From assembly GCA_965207335.1 (NCBI GenBank), contig OZ242267.1, forward strand, positions 1,904,150 to 1,968,149: DNA of 64,000 nucleotides, read 5' to 3'. The notes under the pieces are model-generated. The model was given only the letters and a program-made list of their open reading frames with translations, had not been told where the DNA came from and made no database searches. The position numbers and the translations under genes were made by a program. How positions within the stretch are numbered: position 1 is the first letter of the stretch; each line of letters starts with the position of its first letter. Positions 16,545 through 25,916 of the stretch are shown piece after piece. Origin of the DNA: G965207335 sp965207335. GTDB taxonomy: Bacteria > Pseudomonadota > Gammaproteobacteria > PS1 > Pseudothioglobaceae.

Positions 16545-17743
16545 GTAATTTTAGGGCACAATGCGATTTTCCTATTATAATACCTCAAGTATTCTACTCT
16601 TTTATACCCACCGTCATTGCGAGCCTTGATAAAGGCGTGGCAATCTCATCCTACAAAAGCGATGTAATTAGTACCAGTATTTTGCCTGAGATTGCCACAC
16701 ACTAAAAAGCAGTGTTCGCAATGACGGGTTGGAATAATTAGTACCAGTATGTTGCCTGAGATTGCCACACACTAAAAAGCAGTGTTCGCAATGACGAGGG
16801 AGAATTATACCCACCGTCATTGCAAATAAATAAAGAGAATACTACCCTTTTTTAATAGTGAGCAAAGCTTACTTTGGGGAATATCCCCAAACCCCTAACA
16901 GCAATTACAGGGTGTTTAGTTTGTGTTAAGTTGTTTTACTTGTTTTTTAATTGAGGGGCAGAACTAGTTTTCGTATTATAATTCACTGTACAACAGCCCC
17001 TCAAACTCCCCATATAGAGATTGTGCTTGTAATTTATATTTTTGTTGTGAGATATTTGCGGTGTGATTTTAAAAAAGCACTAACAATAACAAATTGGAAT
17101 TATACCCACCGTCATTGCGAGCTTTTGTAAAAAAGCGTGGCAATCTTGTCTTACAAAAGTGGTGTAATTAGTACCAGTATTTTGCCTGAGATTGCCACAC
17201 ACTAAAAAAGCAGTGCTTACAATGACGATATAAAAAAAAAGTACCCACAATAACAAGTTAAAATTGCACCCACCGTCATTGCGAGCCTTGATAAAGGCGT
17301 GGCAATCTTATCCTACAAAAGCGATGTAATTTAAAAAAATTACCTAAAATAGTAAGCAAAGCTTACTTTTACTTGTTTTTTTAATTGAGGGGTAGAACAA
17401 GTTTTTGTATTATAATTCACGGTACAACTGCCCCTCAAACTCCCCATATAGACATTGTGCCTGTAAGGTATATTTTTGTCGTGAGATATTCGCGATGTGA
17501 TTTTAAAAAAACACTAACAATAACGAATTAGAATTATGTCCACCGTCATTACGAGCCTTAATAAAGGCATGGCAATCTCGTGCTACAAACGCAATATAGT
17601 TAGTACTAAAATCTATCAAAAAAGTGTACCTTACTTTATCTTATTTCTAATAATCTTATAAAATATTTGTTAAAATAAGGCTTAACTTTTAAGACAGTAT
17701 CTATTTCTTTTAATTTCTGTTATGAGCAGTCTAACCTAAATAG
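16545..17743. repeat. Dense field of REP-like palindromes and hairpin modules
   Basis: About 1.2 kb with no gene. REP-like units based on CGTCATTGCGAGC...GTGGCAATCTC lie near 16608-16656, 17107-17157, 17273-17322 and 17541-17585, with reverse-oriented units (GAGATTGCCACACACTAAAA...GCAATGACG) near 16688-16724, 16759-16795 and 17189-17226; two of the reverse units are part of a direct duplication of about 70 bp. GGGGAATATCCCC and TTGAGGGGC modules are near 16857-16910, 16951-17020 and 17385-17455. The spacing is irregular, and the units are palindromic. Confidence 0.75.
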
Positions 17744-17749
17744 TATAAT
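17744..17749 (+). promoter_or_regulatory. -10 box of the nuclease/ATPase operon, possibly leaderless
   Basis: TATAAT ends 6 nt before the ATG at 17756, with no ribosome binding site between. The spacing is the same as for the DUF1640-like gene, so the mRNA may start at the start codon. Confidence 0.4.
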
Positions 17750-17755
17750 AAACAT

Positions 17756-19006
17756 ATGATGAACTTTAAATTTTTACATGCCGCTGATATTCACTTAGAT
17801 AGCCCATTGCGTGGTTTGATTAAGTACGAAGGAATGCCTGTTGATAAAATTAGGCTAGCGACACGAGTGGCATTAGAAAATATGGTGCAATTTGCCATTG
17901 AGCAAAAAGTTGATTTTGTCCTGCTTGCTGGCGATATTTATGATGGTGATTGGAAGGATTATAATACAGGGCGTTTTTTTGCATTACAAATGGGTAAATT
18001 GCAAAATAATAATATTAAGGTTTTTATTATTAATGGTAATCATGATGCAACAAGCAAAATATCTAAAAAGATTCCATTAAAAGATAATGTAACAATATTC
18101 AAAGACAATAAGGCACACACAATAACGCTTGATGATTTACAAATAGCCATTCATGGTCAAAGTTTTTCAAAACCAGCTATTACTGATAATTTAGCTAAGA
18201 ATTACCCTGAAAAAATAGCGAATTATTTTAATATTGGTATGTTGCACACCGCACTTACTGGTGCAGAGGGACACGAAAGATATGCCCCTTGTAATATTAG
18301 CGACTTACACAATAAAGAATATGATTATTGGGCATTAGGGCATGTGCATAAACGCCAGGTAATGAGTGAGCAACCTTCTTATGTTGTATTCCCCGGATGT
18401 TTGCAAGGCAGGCACATAAAAGAACAAGCACAAGAGGGTAAAGGTGCGACTTTGGTTAATGTGGTAGATGGTAATATAGAAACAGTTAAACATCAAGCAT
18501 TAGATGTAGTGCGTTGGCAAGAGATTAATATATCTGCTCATAATATGGGCGATATTGATACATTATATAAAGCCATTCGCCAACAAATAGAATCAGCCAT
18601 ATCGTCTATAGGTGAAATATTGTTAGTAGTGCGAATTATTATTACAGGTGCTAGCGAGTTAGATACAGAACTCAGGCAAAAATACGATGAGTTTTATCAA
18701 GAGGTGTTGTATATTTTAGATGATTCTGATAATGAAAGAGTCTGTTTAGAAAAATTAAAAATCAAAACTACGCAAATAGCATTCAACGATGCAATAACCA
18801 ATGATTTATCTATACTTATTGATAATGTTTTAAACGATGATAATACTTGGCTAGATGAATTAAAAACTAATATAGAAAAATTCAAGTTATCAGTGCAAAA
18901 AAACCAAGCAGACCCTGATTCTTTTTTGTGTAAAATACACAATAAACAAGATATAAATAATGAGTTAAAACAAGAATTAATAGCATTGTTAAAAGGTGTA
19001 TCTTAA
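17756..19006 (+). CDS. Mre11/SbcD-like DNA exonuclease (YhaO type)
   Basis: This 416-residue metallophosphoesterase is expected to process DNA ends with the ATPase encoded next. All the nuclease motifs are visible: AADIHLDSP (residues 9-17), LLAGDIYDGDW (about 57-67), INGNHDATS (about 95-103), the single His in GMLHTAL, and ALGHVHKRQV. The start (KFLHAADIHLDSPLRGL) and the R.AT...L..MV.FAI segment match the YhaO subgroup of the Mre11 family rather than classical SbcD. The stop codon overlaps the next ATG by one base (TAATG), so the two are cotranslated. It opens an accessory island bordered by repeats. It could serve in repair or in phage defence. Confidence 0.88.
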   Translation: MMNFKFLHAADIHLDSPLRGLIKYEGMPVDKIRLATRVALENMVQFAIEQKVDFVLLAGDIYDGDWKDYNTGRFFALQMGKLQNNNIKVFIINGNHDATSKISKKIPLKDNVTIFKDNKAHTITLDDLQIAIHGQSFSKPAITDNLAKNYPEKIANYFNIGMLHTALTGAEGHERYAPCNISDLHNKEYDYWALGHVHKRQVMSEQPSYVVFPGCLQGRHIKEQAQEGKGATLVNVVDGNIETVKHQALDVVRWQEINISAHNMGDIDTLYKAIRQQIESAISSIGEILLVVRIIITGASELDTELRQKYDEFYQEVLYILDDSDNERVCLEKLKIKTTQIAFNDAITNDLSILIDNVLNDDNTWLDELKTNIEKFKLSVQKNQADPDSFLCKIHNKQDINNELKQELIALLKGVS

Positions 19007-22000
19007 TGCGTTTTAATCAAATAAATTTGCAAAATTATGGACACTTTCAAGACCATAAGATAAGTTTTGCTAAAAAGGAGTTAGACTTTCATTTTATCTA
19101 CGGCAACAACGAGGCTGGTAAAACAACAACACTCTCTGCTTTATTGGATTTTATGTTTGGTGTCCCAGGGCGTTCGCTTTATAAGTTTAATAGCAACGAA
19201 GATCTGCGTATTACGGCTGATATAGAAGATAACGACGGCAAATCAATAACATTTATCCGCCGTGCTGGGCGTAAAAATACATTATTGGACTCCAATGGTA
19301 ACAGTGTCTATGAAAATCAATTATCTACCCAATTAGATAATATTTCTCGCGGGACTTATGAGCGACTTTATGGGCTTGACCATAAGCGCTTGCAATTAGG
19401 TGGTCAGGAATTATTAAACAGTCAAGGTAGCCTTGGGGATATATTATTTGTAGCACAAACGGGGCTGGAAGGTCTGTCTAGAAAACGCAAGGATTTAGAC
19501 AAGGAGGCCGATGAACTTTGGAAGCAAGGAAGTCGTAGTCAAAAGTATCATGAATTTGAAAAAAAATTCAAAGACAATGAAAAAAAAGTAAGAGAAAATA
19601 GCGTTAGTGCTAATAAATGGAAAACAATAAATAATGACTTAAGAAGTGCTAATGAGAGCTTAAAGGAATGTCAAGAAAAATTAAAGACTAAAAGAGCAGA
19701 ACAATCAAAATTAGAACAAATTTGCAATATTCGTCCCCTTTTACGACAAAAAAATGACCTAGAATTAAAATTAAAAGAATTAAAAGATGTCAAAAACTTT
19801 GCTGAAAATAGCGAAGACATAGCCCGTAAGGCAGAGCAAAAAATCAATAAAGCACACGCTAATATTCAACGACTTGAAGGTGAAATATTAACAGATGAGG
19901 GTATCGTTAAAAATACTAAAATTAACAAAAATGCACTGGCTAAAAAGCAAGAAATTAATACATTAGTTGAGGGTAAAAAATCGTATCAAGATGCGATTAG
20001 GGATAGTGAGAAATTAGCAGGAGATGTTGAACAATTAGAAGGAGAATTAGCACAACTAGCTCAAGAAACAAACCTAGTAACAGCAGAAAACTTACCCAGT
20101 AAACCCAAACTTACAGCACTGAAAAGATTAGCCAGAGACATTAATGATAATGAAAAATCAGTCAGTAATTCTCAAGACATAATAAATTCAAAAGAGAATT
20201 TTAATAAAACTTCAGATGAAAAAATATGGGAGAAATTAGGAATTTATCTTGACAATGCCCGTGATTATAAAACAAAAGAACAGCAAGAAAAGCAACAAGA
20301 AAGTGAAAAATTACATATTAAAATTACAGAAAATACGCAATCATTAACCCTTTGGCAGGGAGATATTAAGGCATTATCACAATTAAAATTACCACTTAAA
20401 GAAACTATTTTATCGTTTAAAGCAAAACTGGAAAAATGGCATAAAAATAATGATAAATTATCCGATGATATTAGAGACACACAAGATAGTATAAGTAATA
20501 AAGACAGCAAATTACAAAAACTAAAAATTAATACCGATGTTATTAGCACAGGTGAAATTGTAACGGCAAGAAAAGATAGAGATGATTTATGGGCTGAAAT
20601 TTGTGTGCAAAAATCTATTATTAACGATGGACAAAAATCTACCTACGAAAACTCCATTAAAAAGACGGATACCTTAAGCGATAAACGCTTTGATAACGCT
20701 GATAAGGTAGTAAAAGCAGATAATTATCAAGACGATATTGTTGATTTAAAACAAACATTAAGTCAATACGAAGAGCAACAAACTACACTAACAACAAAAA
20801 AAAATGCGTTTGACAAACAATGGTGTGAGCAATGGCAAGCAGTAGGTATAACTCCTAAAACACCAGTAGAAATGGAGGAATGGCTTGATAAGTCTCAGGC
20901 AATACTAGCAGATTGTCAACAAAAACAAGCACTAGATATGGATATAGAGGCAATGACTAGCAATATAGATAATGCCAAGTCAAAGTTGTGTGAGCCATTA
21001 GTAAAACTAGGTTTGGAAAATTTAGCATTAGAATCACTTGAATATATTATTGACTTTACTGATAAAAAAATCAAACAGCAGATGACAGATGAGGGCGAAC
21101 AAACAGCATTAGCGAAAAAAATAGAGAATGCACAAAGCGATTTACAAAGTGCACAAACTCAAAGAGAGAAACTTAATGATAAATGGTGCGATACATTAAG
21201 AGAAATGGGTTTGTCTGACACATCACAAACTGATGATATAGATTGTATTTGCGATAGTATTGAGAAAATGATGCAAATAGAAGAAAAATGCTCAGGATTT
21301 AACGATAGAATAAAAGATATGGGGGATGAGGTAGAGAATTTTACTAATCAAGCAGAAAAACTACACTTAGCATTATCCTTAGAAGGTAAATTTACTGCCC
21401 CTGATGAAGTAGTATCACAATTAGCCAATGTGTTGAAAGAAAATGAAGCCAATAATCAAACAGTAGCAAAAGCAAATAATGATATTAGCTCTAACAAAAA
21501 ATTATGTGGTCAATATGAAACCACCAAGCAAACTAACCAAGAAACATTAAAGCCTTTGAAAAAACTTGCTGGGTCTGAGGATGATGATGCTTTATATGAA
21601 GCTATTCGTAATAGTGATGAAAAGCAAAATTTAGAAAAGCAATTAGTTGGTAACAAAAATCAAATTACTCAGATTGCAGGTAATGATTTAGAAAAATTAC
21701 AAGAAAATGAATCAGCAGCAGCGGATAACAGTCAATTAAAAGCTGATATTGAACAACTTGAAGGAGAAATCACTGACTTAAATGAAGGTTTGCAACGACT
21801 AGCAGGCGATAAACGAGAAGCAAAACTAGCACTTGATGCCGTCTCTGGCAGTGCAGATGCAGCAAAATATGAGTTTGACAAACAAGAAGCATTAACAGGT
21901 ATGACAGACACAGCGGAGAAATTTGTACGCTTAAAAGCAATGTCATTATTGTTAAAACGCGTTATAGATAAAAGCCATGAAAAAAACAAAACGCCTATTT

Positions 22001-22419
22001 TAGAAGAAAGTAGCAAAATTTTTAGCACCCTAACCGAGGGTAGTTTTATAAATTTATCAATAGATTACGATAAAAATGATAAGCAACAACTATTAGCCAA
22101 GCGAGCAAATGGCACTAAAATATCATCGGTTAATGAGAGTATGAGCGATGGCACACGCGACCAACTATATTTAGCCCTTAGAATTGCTTATATAAAACAA
22201 CGCATACTAGACGGCAGTACGCCTATGCCTATTATTGCCGATGACTTGTTGATTACCTCTGATGATAATCGTGCAGATAAAATTTTTGCCGTGTTAGGTG
22301 AGCTTGCAAAAACAACCCAAATCATTTTTTTCTCACATAATAAACACTTATTAGAATTAGCAAAGAATACCTTAGGCAATGGTAAGTTTAATGAGCATAT
22401 GTTTGAAAATAACTTTTAG
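19006..22419 (+). CDS. Rad50/SbcC-like AAA ATPase with long coiled coil (YhaN type)
   Basis: This 1,137-residue SMC-like ATPase is the partner of the upstream nuclease. The N-terminus, INLQNYGHFQDHKISF then FIYGNNEAGKTTTLSALLDF (about residues 32-51), holds the Walker A motif GNNEAGKTT. A QLDNISRGTYERLYGLDHKR segment follows, typical of the YhaN AAA domain. Residues about 165-990 are low-complexity coiled coil rich in K, E, Q and D. The C-terminal half of the ATPase carries the signature MSDGTRDQLYLALR, Walker B PIIADDLLITSDD and the switch His in IIFFSHNKHL. There is no obvious CxxC zinc hook at the centre, unlike classical SbcC. YhaO/YhaN-type pairs occur in repair and defence contexts. Confidence 0.88.
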   Translation: MRFNQINLQNYGHFQDHKISFAKKELDFHFIYGNNEAGKTTTLSALLDFMFGVPGRSLYKFNSNEDLRITADIEDNDGKSITFIRRAGRKNTLLDSNGNSVYENQLSTQLDNISRGTYERLYGLDHKRLQLGGQELLNSQGSLGDILFVAQTGLEGLSRKRKDLDKEADELWKQGSRSQKYHEFEKKFKDNEKKVRENSVSANKWKTINNDLRSANESLKECQEKLKTKRAEQSKLEQICNIRPLLRQKNDLELKLKELKDVKNFAENSEDIARKAEQKINKAHANIQRLEGEILTDEGIVKNTKINKNALAKKQEINTLVEGKKSYQDAIRDSEKLAGDVEQLEGELAQLAQETNLVTAENLPSKPKLTALKRLARDINDNEKSVSNSQDIINSKENFNKTSDEKIWEKLGIYLDNARDYKTKEQQEKQQESEKLHIKITENTQSLTLWQGDIKALSQLKLPLKETILSFKAKLEKWHKNNDKLSDDIRDTQDSISNKDSKLQKLKINTDVISTGEIVTARKDRDDLWAEICVQKSIINDGQKSTYENSIKKTDTLSDKRFDNADKVVKADNYQDDIVDLKQTLSQYEEQQTTLTTKKNAFDKQWCEQWQAVGITPKTPVEMEEWLDKSQAILADCQQKQALDMDIEAMTSNIDNAKSKLCEPLVKLGLENLALESLEYIIDFTDKKIKQQMTDEGEQTALAKKIENAQSDLQSAQTQREKLNDKWCDTLREMGLSDTSQTDDIDCICDSIEKMMQIEEKCSGFNDRIKDMGDEVENFTNQAEKLHLALSLEGKFTAPDEVVSQLANVLKENEANNQTVAKANNDISSNKKLCGQYETTKQTNQETLKPLKKLAGSEDDDALYEAIRNSDEKQNLEKQLVGNKNQITQIAGNDLEKLQENESAAADNSQLKADIEQLEGEITDLNEGLQRLAGDKREAKLALDAVSGSADAAKYEFDKQEALTGMTDTAEKFVRLKAMSLLLKRVIDKSHEKNKTPILEESSKIFSTLTEGSFINLSIDYDKNDKQQLLAKRANGTKISSVNESMSDGTRDQLYLALRIAYIKQRILDGSTPMPIIADDLLITSDDNRADKIFAVLGELAKTTQIIFFSHNKHLLELAKNTLGNGKFNEHMFENNF

Positions 22420-22652
22420 AGACCATTGTATTAAAAATAAGATACTGTTTTAAAAGGCATAGTTACTGGATATTTTCAAGGTTTATTTTGTCACCTTTGG
22501 TTGTTATGATATGAATGGACACCTCTTTGGTAGATTTTAATACTAATTATATTGTGTTTGTAGGATAAGATTGCAACACACTAAAAAACAGTGCTCGCAA
22601 TGACGGTGAATATAGAGTATTAGCGACTAATAAATAGTTAGGTATAAATGAT
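22420..22652. repeat. Gap holding one REP-like palindrome
   Basis: Between the ATPase gene and the next small gene, bases 22568-22606 carry a reverse-oriented REP-like unit (AGATTGCAACACACTAAAAA then CAGTGCTCGCAATGACGG). Nothing else is recognised. Confidence 0.5.
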
Positions 22653-22669
22653 AAAAGGAGTGTTTGCTT

Positions 22670-22858
22670 ATGATGGAAAATATGTTTGACGGTTTTGGTG
22701 TTGTAATAATGTTATTTTTAGTTGTTTTGGTAATTCTTTGGTTTTTATTGCCATTTGCTATTTTTGGTACAAAAGATAAATTGGATACCTTAATTAGTGA
22801 AACAAAGGAAACAAATCAAGAGTTAAAAAAAATAAGAGAAAAATTAAGTTCAAAATAA
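22670..22858 (+). CDS. Small single-pass membrane protein
   Basis: This protein of about 62 residues has one strong transmembrane segment (about residues 9-33, GVVIMLFLVVLVILWFLLPF) and a short charged, probably coiled-coil tail (LDTLISETKETNQELKKIRE). I choose the ATG at 22670 because AAAAGGAG lies 9 nt upstream (22653-22660); a TTG at 22664 is in frame but has worse spacing. I recognise no family. It lies between the nuclease/ATPase pair and the restriction-modification pair in the same orientation. The strong ribosome binding site argues that it is expressed. Confidence 0.6.
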   Translation: MMENMFDGFGVVIMLFLVVLVILWFLLPFAIFGTKDKLDTLISETKETNQELKKIREKLSSK

Positions 22859-22934
22859 TTTATTTATAGTGGTGCAAAACCCTAACAAATAACTCTAGTT
22901 AATCGCTAGTGCATAAGATTACCTGTGTATAATA

Positions 22935-24161
22935 ATGGCAAAATTAACAAATATTATGCTTAATAAAACACTACAAAATAGTATGCTATCAAATACAGTA
23001 AGTAAGGTTAATGAGGGTAATATAAATCAACAACACCTTAATTATAATAAGCGTATTAATTTAGGCTCATACTATACTCAAAATCAATTTGTAGATATGG
23101 TTTGGCAAGTGATTAAGCCTTATTTAACAAAGAAAAGTGTTATTTTAGATAGCTCTTGTGGGTATGGTAATTTTTTAAAAAATGATGCACCATATAAGCA
23201 AATAGGTAGTGATATTGATGAGATGGCTATTAAAGTAGCTATGAAAAAAAGCAATATAATTTTTCATACAAACAATGCACTTAGTAATACTAATAGACAC
23301 AAATATAATATTAAACAAGATACACACCTTTGTATTATTGGCAACCCGCCTTATAATGACAGAACTTCTATTATTCGTAGTGGTATTAAATGTAGTAGTA
23401 TGCCAATTGATAAAGATATTTTAACGCGTGATTTAGGCATGTCATTTTTATTGTCATATCAAAAATTATCAGCGGATATTGTCTGTGTTTTGCATCCATT
23501 ATCTTATTTAATTAAACGCTCAAATTTTAATTTAATTAAAAAATTTACCAATGAATATCAACTAATAAATGGCAAAATTATTAGTAGTGGTGTATTTAAA
23601 GATTCTTCTAAAAGTATGCAATTTCCTATTGTAATTGCACTGTATAAAAAATCAAATTTAGGCACTAGCTATCAAGATATTATAAATTTTAATTTTGAGG
23701 TCTCAAATAACAAAACTTTTTCACTATCCCAATTTGATAGTATTGGCAAATATGTTAAAAAATACCCAAGTAAATATCAAAAACCCAATAAAAATGATAT
23801 TTTATTTTGGACATTAAGAGATATTAATGCCCTAAAACGCAATCAAACATTTATTAAAAAACATAGTGCTAATACCATTATTATCAATCAAAAACAACTA
23901 GATTATTACATTTACATTGATGTATTTAAACACTTTAGCAAACATATTCCTTATTATTTTGGTAATTGTGATGTGTTAATTGATAATGATTTATTCTTAA
24001 AATACAAAAAATATTTTATTTTAGAGTGTTTAAGCCGTTATAAAGATTTAAGGCAATATTTTGCTACTTTTGACAAGGAAAATGCTAAAACAACTGCATT
24101 TGCTAGGCAAAAAATTGATGAGTATTTTAGGTTACTACTAAAAGAACATTATGTATATTAA
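22935..24161 (+). CDS. Type II N6-adenine DNA methyltransferase
   Basis: This 408-residue enzyme is expected to methylate adenine in a restriction site. SAM-binding motif I is VILDSSCGYGNFL (residues 69-81), motif II is GSDIDEMAI (about 91-99) and the catalytic motif IV is NPPY (residues 137-140), the N6-adenine/gamma-class order. The upstream GSYYTQNQFVDMVWQVIKPY resembles the YTP..I..MV segment of such enzymes. A TATAAT at 22928-22933 lies almost on the first ATG, so translation may start at a later Met (22956 or 22983), with motif I intact in every case. The next gene starts 11 bp before its end. The target sequence cannot be read from the protein. Confidence 0.88.
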   Translation: MAKLTNIMLNKTLQNSMLSNTVSKVNEGNINQQHLNYNKRINLGSYYTQNQFVDMVWQVIKPYLTKKSVILDSSCGYGNFLKNDAPYKQIGSDIDEMAIKVAMKKSNIIFHTNNALSNTNRHKYNIKQDTHLCIIGNPPYNDRTSIIRSGIKCSSMPIDKDILTRDLGMSFLLSYQKLSADIVCVLHPLSYLIKRSNFNLIKKFTNEYQLINGKIISSGVFKDSSKSMQFPIVIALYKKSNLGTSYQDIINFNFEVSNNKTFSLSQFDSIGKYVKKYPSKYQKPNKNDILFWTLRDINALKRNQTFIKKHSANTIIINQKQLDYYIYIDVFKHFSKHIPYYFGNCDVLIDNDLFLKYKKYFILECLSRYKDLRQYFATFDKENAKTTAFARQKIDEYFRLLLKEHYVY

Positions 24162-24948
24162 AAAAATTGATGAAAATAATAAAAGTCTTGAAATTGCTAT
24201 TCCTCTTACTAGCACCTCTGGCAAAACACGAGTTAAACAACGCGATTCTATCTTTGGCTATGGATTACCATTTGCAAGTAGACAAAAACCTTTTAATCAG
24301 AAAAATTATATTGAGTGGCAAATAGGATACGATGCAATTATTCCAAGCAATGTTAATAATTTTGCAATAAAAAACTTTAAAAATTTCAAATATACCACCA
24401 TTAAAAATATTGTTTTTACAGGGTTTAATGACAAAAATAAAACATTATATGAGTTGTCAGAATATATTTATTATTTTGCAAAATGGGGAATATTTGAACG
24501 ACAAACTTTATTAGATTTAATATATTTTTTACAAGATTTAACAAGTAATAACTTGTTAGATAAACATCAACATTGTCAAATAAAACGAACTCATCCAAGT
24601 ACGGAAAAAATAAATGAGCTAGAGTTTAATGTGCTAAAAGTTGAATATCCTCAATTAATTCATAGATTTGGTGATTATGAAATTATTGCTGAAATTACTA
24701 TTAAAGAAAAGCAACGAGCAGTGGGTACACAGCCAATGCTTTATTTTTGCTTTCCAATAACTGAGTTAAAATCAGAAGTTCCGCTAATAGGCAGGTGTGC
24801 CAATATAAAAGAGTTTGCACAATTTACTATAAATGAGGATAACAATGATATTTTGTTAGAAATGATAAAAATTTTTGGTATGTTAAGCGAATCACATAAT
24901 TTTGATACAATAGCTATTTTAGATGCAATTATTACAAGAATAACTTAA
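24151..24948 (+). CDS. Probable type II restriction endonuclease
   Basis: This 265-residue protein overlaps the methyltransferase gene by 11 bp, the typical tight arrangement of a type II restriction-modification pair, and that context is the main reason for the call. I do not recognise a restriction endonuclease family. The stretch FGDYEIIAEITIKEKQRA (about residues 172-189) could be a PD-(D/E)xK-like beta hairpin (D...E..I.EK), but this is weak. No transmembrane segments or signal peptide are seen. Codon use is AT-rich like its neighbours. An alternative is an unrelated methyltransferase accessory protein. Confidence 0.6.
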   Translation: MYIKKIDENNKSLEIAIPLTSTSGKTRVKQRDSIFGYGLPFASRQKPFNQKNYIEWQIGYDAIIPSNVNNFAIKNFKNFKYTTIKNIVFTGFNDKNKTLYELSEYIYYFAKWGIFERQTLLDLIYFLQDLTSNNLLDKHQHCQIKRTHPSTEKINELEFNVLKVEYPQLIHRFGDYEIIAEITIKEKQRAVGTQPMLYFCFPITELKSEVPLIGRCANIKEFAQFTINEDNNDILLEMIKIFGMLSESHNFDTIAILDAIITRIT

Positions 24949-25100
24949 AAAACATATAATATCTATATCAAAAACAGGTAAAGCCAATAATTAATGACTA
25001 TTTATACAAAGAATAGCATAAAAAAAGCAGTGCCATATAAATAAATTTTCTTATATAACAGTTTTATATTTTATTGTTTTTAGGCTTTTTTTATAGGTTT

Positions 25101-25916
25101 TTATAATATTTTTAAAGAAAAATCAATAGCCTTGATATTTTTGGTAATACTGCCAATAGATATATAATCAACACCTGTTTTAGCGTATTGTAATATATTA
25201 TTTTCGTCTATATTGCCAGATGCTTCTAAGGGGATTTTGCTGTTTGTAATTTGTACTGCTTGTTGTAATAATTCTGGACTAAAATTATCGCATAATATCC
25301 TAGTAATATTATATTTAAGGGCAATTTTTAGTTGAGTTATGTTTTCTACCTCTACTATTATTTTAGTGTTTGGGTGTTTATTTTTAGATATTGTTATTGC
25401 TTTTTCTAAGCTTTTATAAGTTTTTATATGATTTTCTTTTAACATAATCATATCGTATAGCCCCATGCGATGATTCATACCACCGCCTGCAATTACAGCT
25501 TGTTTTTGTGCATATCTTAGGTTTGGTATAGTCTTTCTAGTATCTAATATTTTTGTTTTCGTATGGCTTATTTTATCTACTAAATATCTAGTTTGTGTCG
25601 CAGTTGCTGATAGTGTTTGTAAAAAATTAAGTGCTACTCTTTCTGCACTTATGATAGTTTTTGCATTGCCATATATGGTGCATAATTTAGTTTTTTTCTC
25701 TATTTTAGCACCATCTTTTATATGCCAGACTATCTTAATACTATTATCTAGTTGATAAAAAGTGCTTTGAAAATACTCAGTGCCATAAATAACCGCATCA
25801 TCATTACTAATAACTATTGCTTGTGCTTTTTTATCTAGTGTGCTAGATATATCACCTAAGCCTATATCTTCTTCTAGGGCTTGTTTAACTACATTTGTTA
25901 TATAGTTATCTAGCAT
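25101..25916 (-). CDS. nadC: Quinolinate phosphoribosyltransferase (nicotinate-nucleotide pyrophosphorylase)
   Basis: NadC converts quinolinate and PRPP to nicotinate mononucleotide in de novo NAD synthesis. The 271-residue protein shows the N-terminal ALEEDIGLGDISS, the ALNFLQTLSATATQTRYLV segment, the substrate-binding DTRKTIPNLRYAQKQAV with GGGMNHRMGLYDMIMLKENH, and the C-terminal IPLEASGNI and DYISIGSITK. Length fits (E. coli 297). It overlaps lpxB by 7 bp and ends a minus-strand run. nadA and nadB are not in the window. Confidence 0.95.
   Translation of the reverse strand: MLDNYITNVVKQALEEDIGLGDISSTLDKKAQAIVISNDDAVIYGTEYFQSTFYQLDNSIKIVWHIKDGAKIEKKTKLCTIYGNAKTIISAERVALNFLQTLSATATQTRYLVDKISHTKTKILDTRKTIPNLRYAQKQAVIAGGGMNHRMGLYDMIMLKENHIKTYKSLEKAITISKNKHPNTKIIVEVENITQLKIALKYNITRILCDNFSPELLQQAVQITNSKIPLEASGNIDENNILQYAKTGVDYISIGSITKNIKAIDFSLKIL

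Noticed and set aside
16545..17743. A CRISPR array in the repeat field
   Set aside because: The units are palindromic, occur in both orientations, have irregular spacing and no unique spacers, and no cas genes are near.
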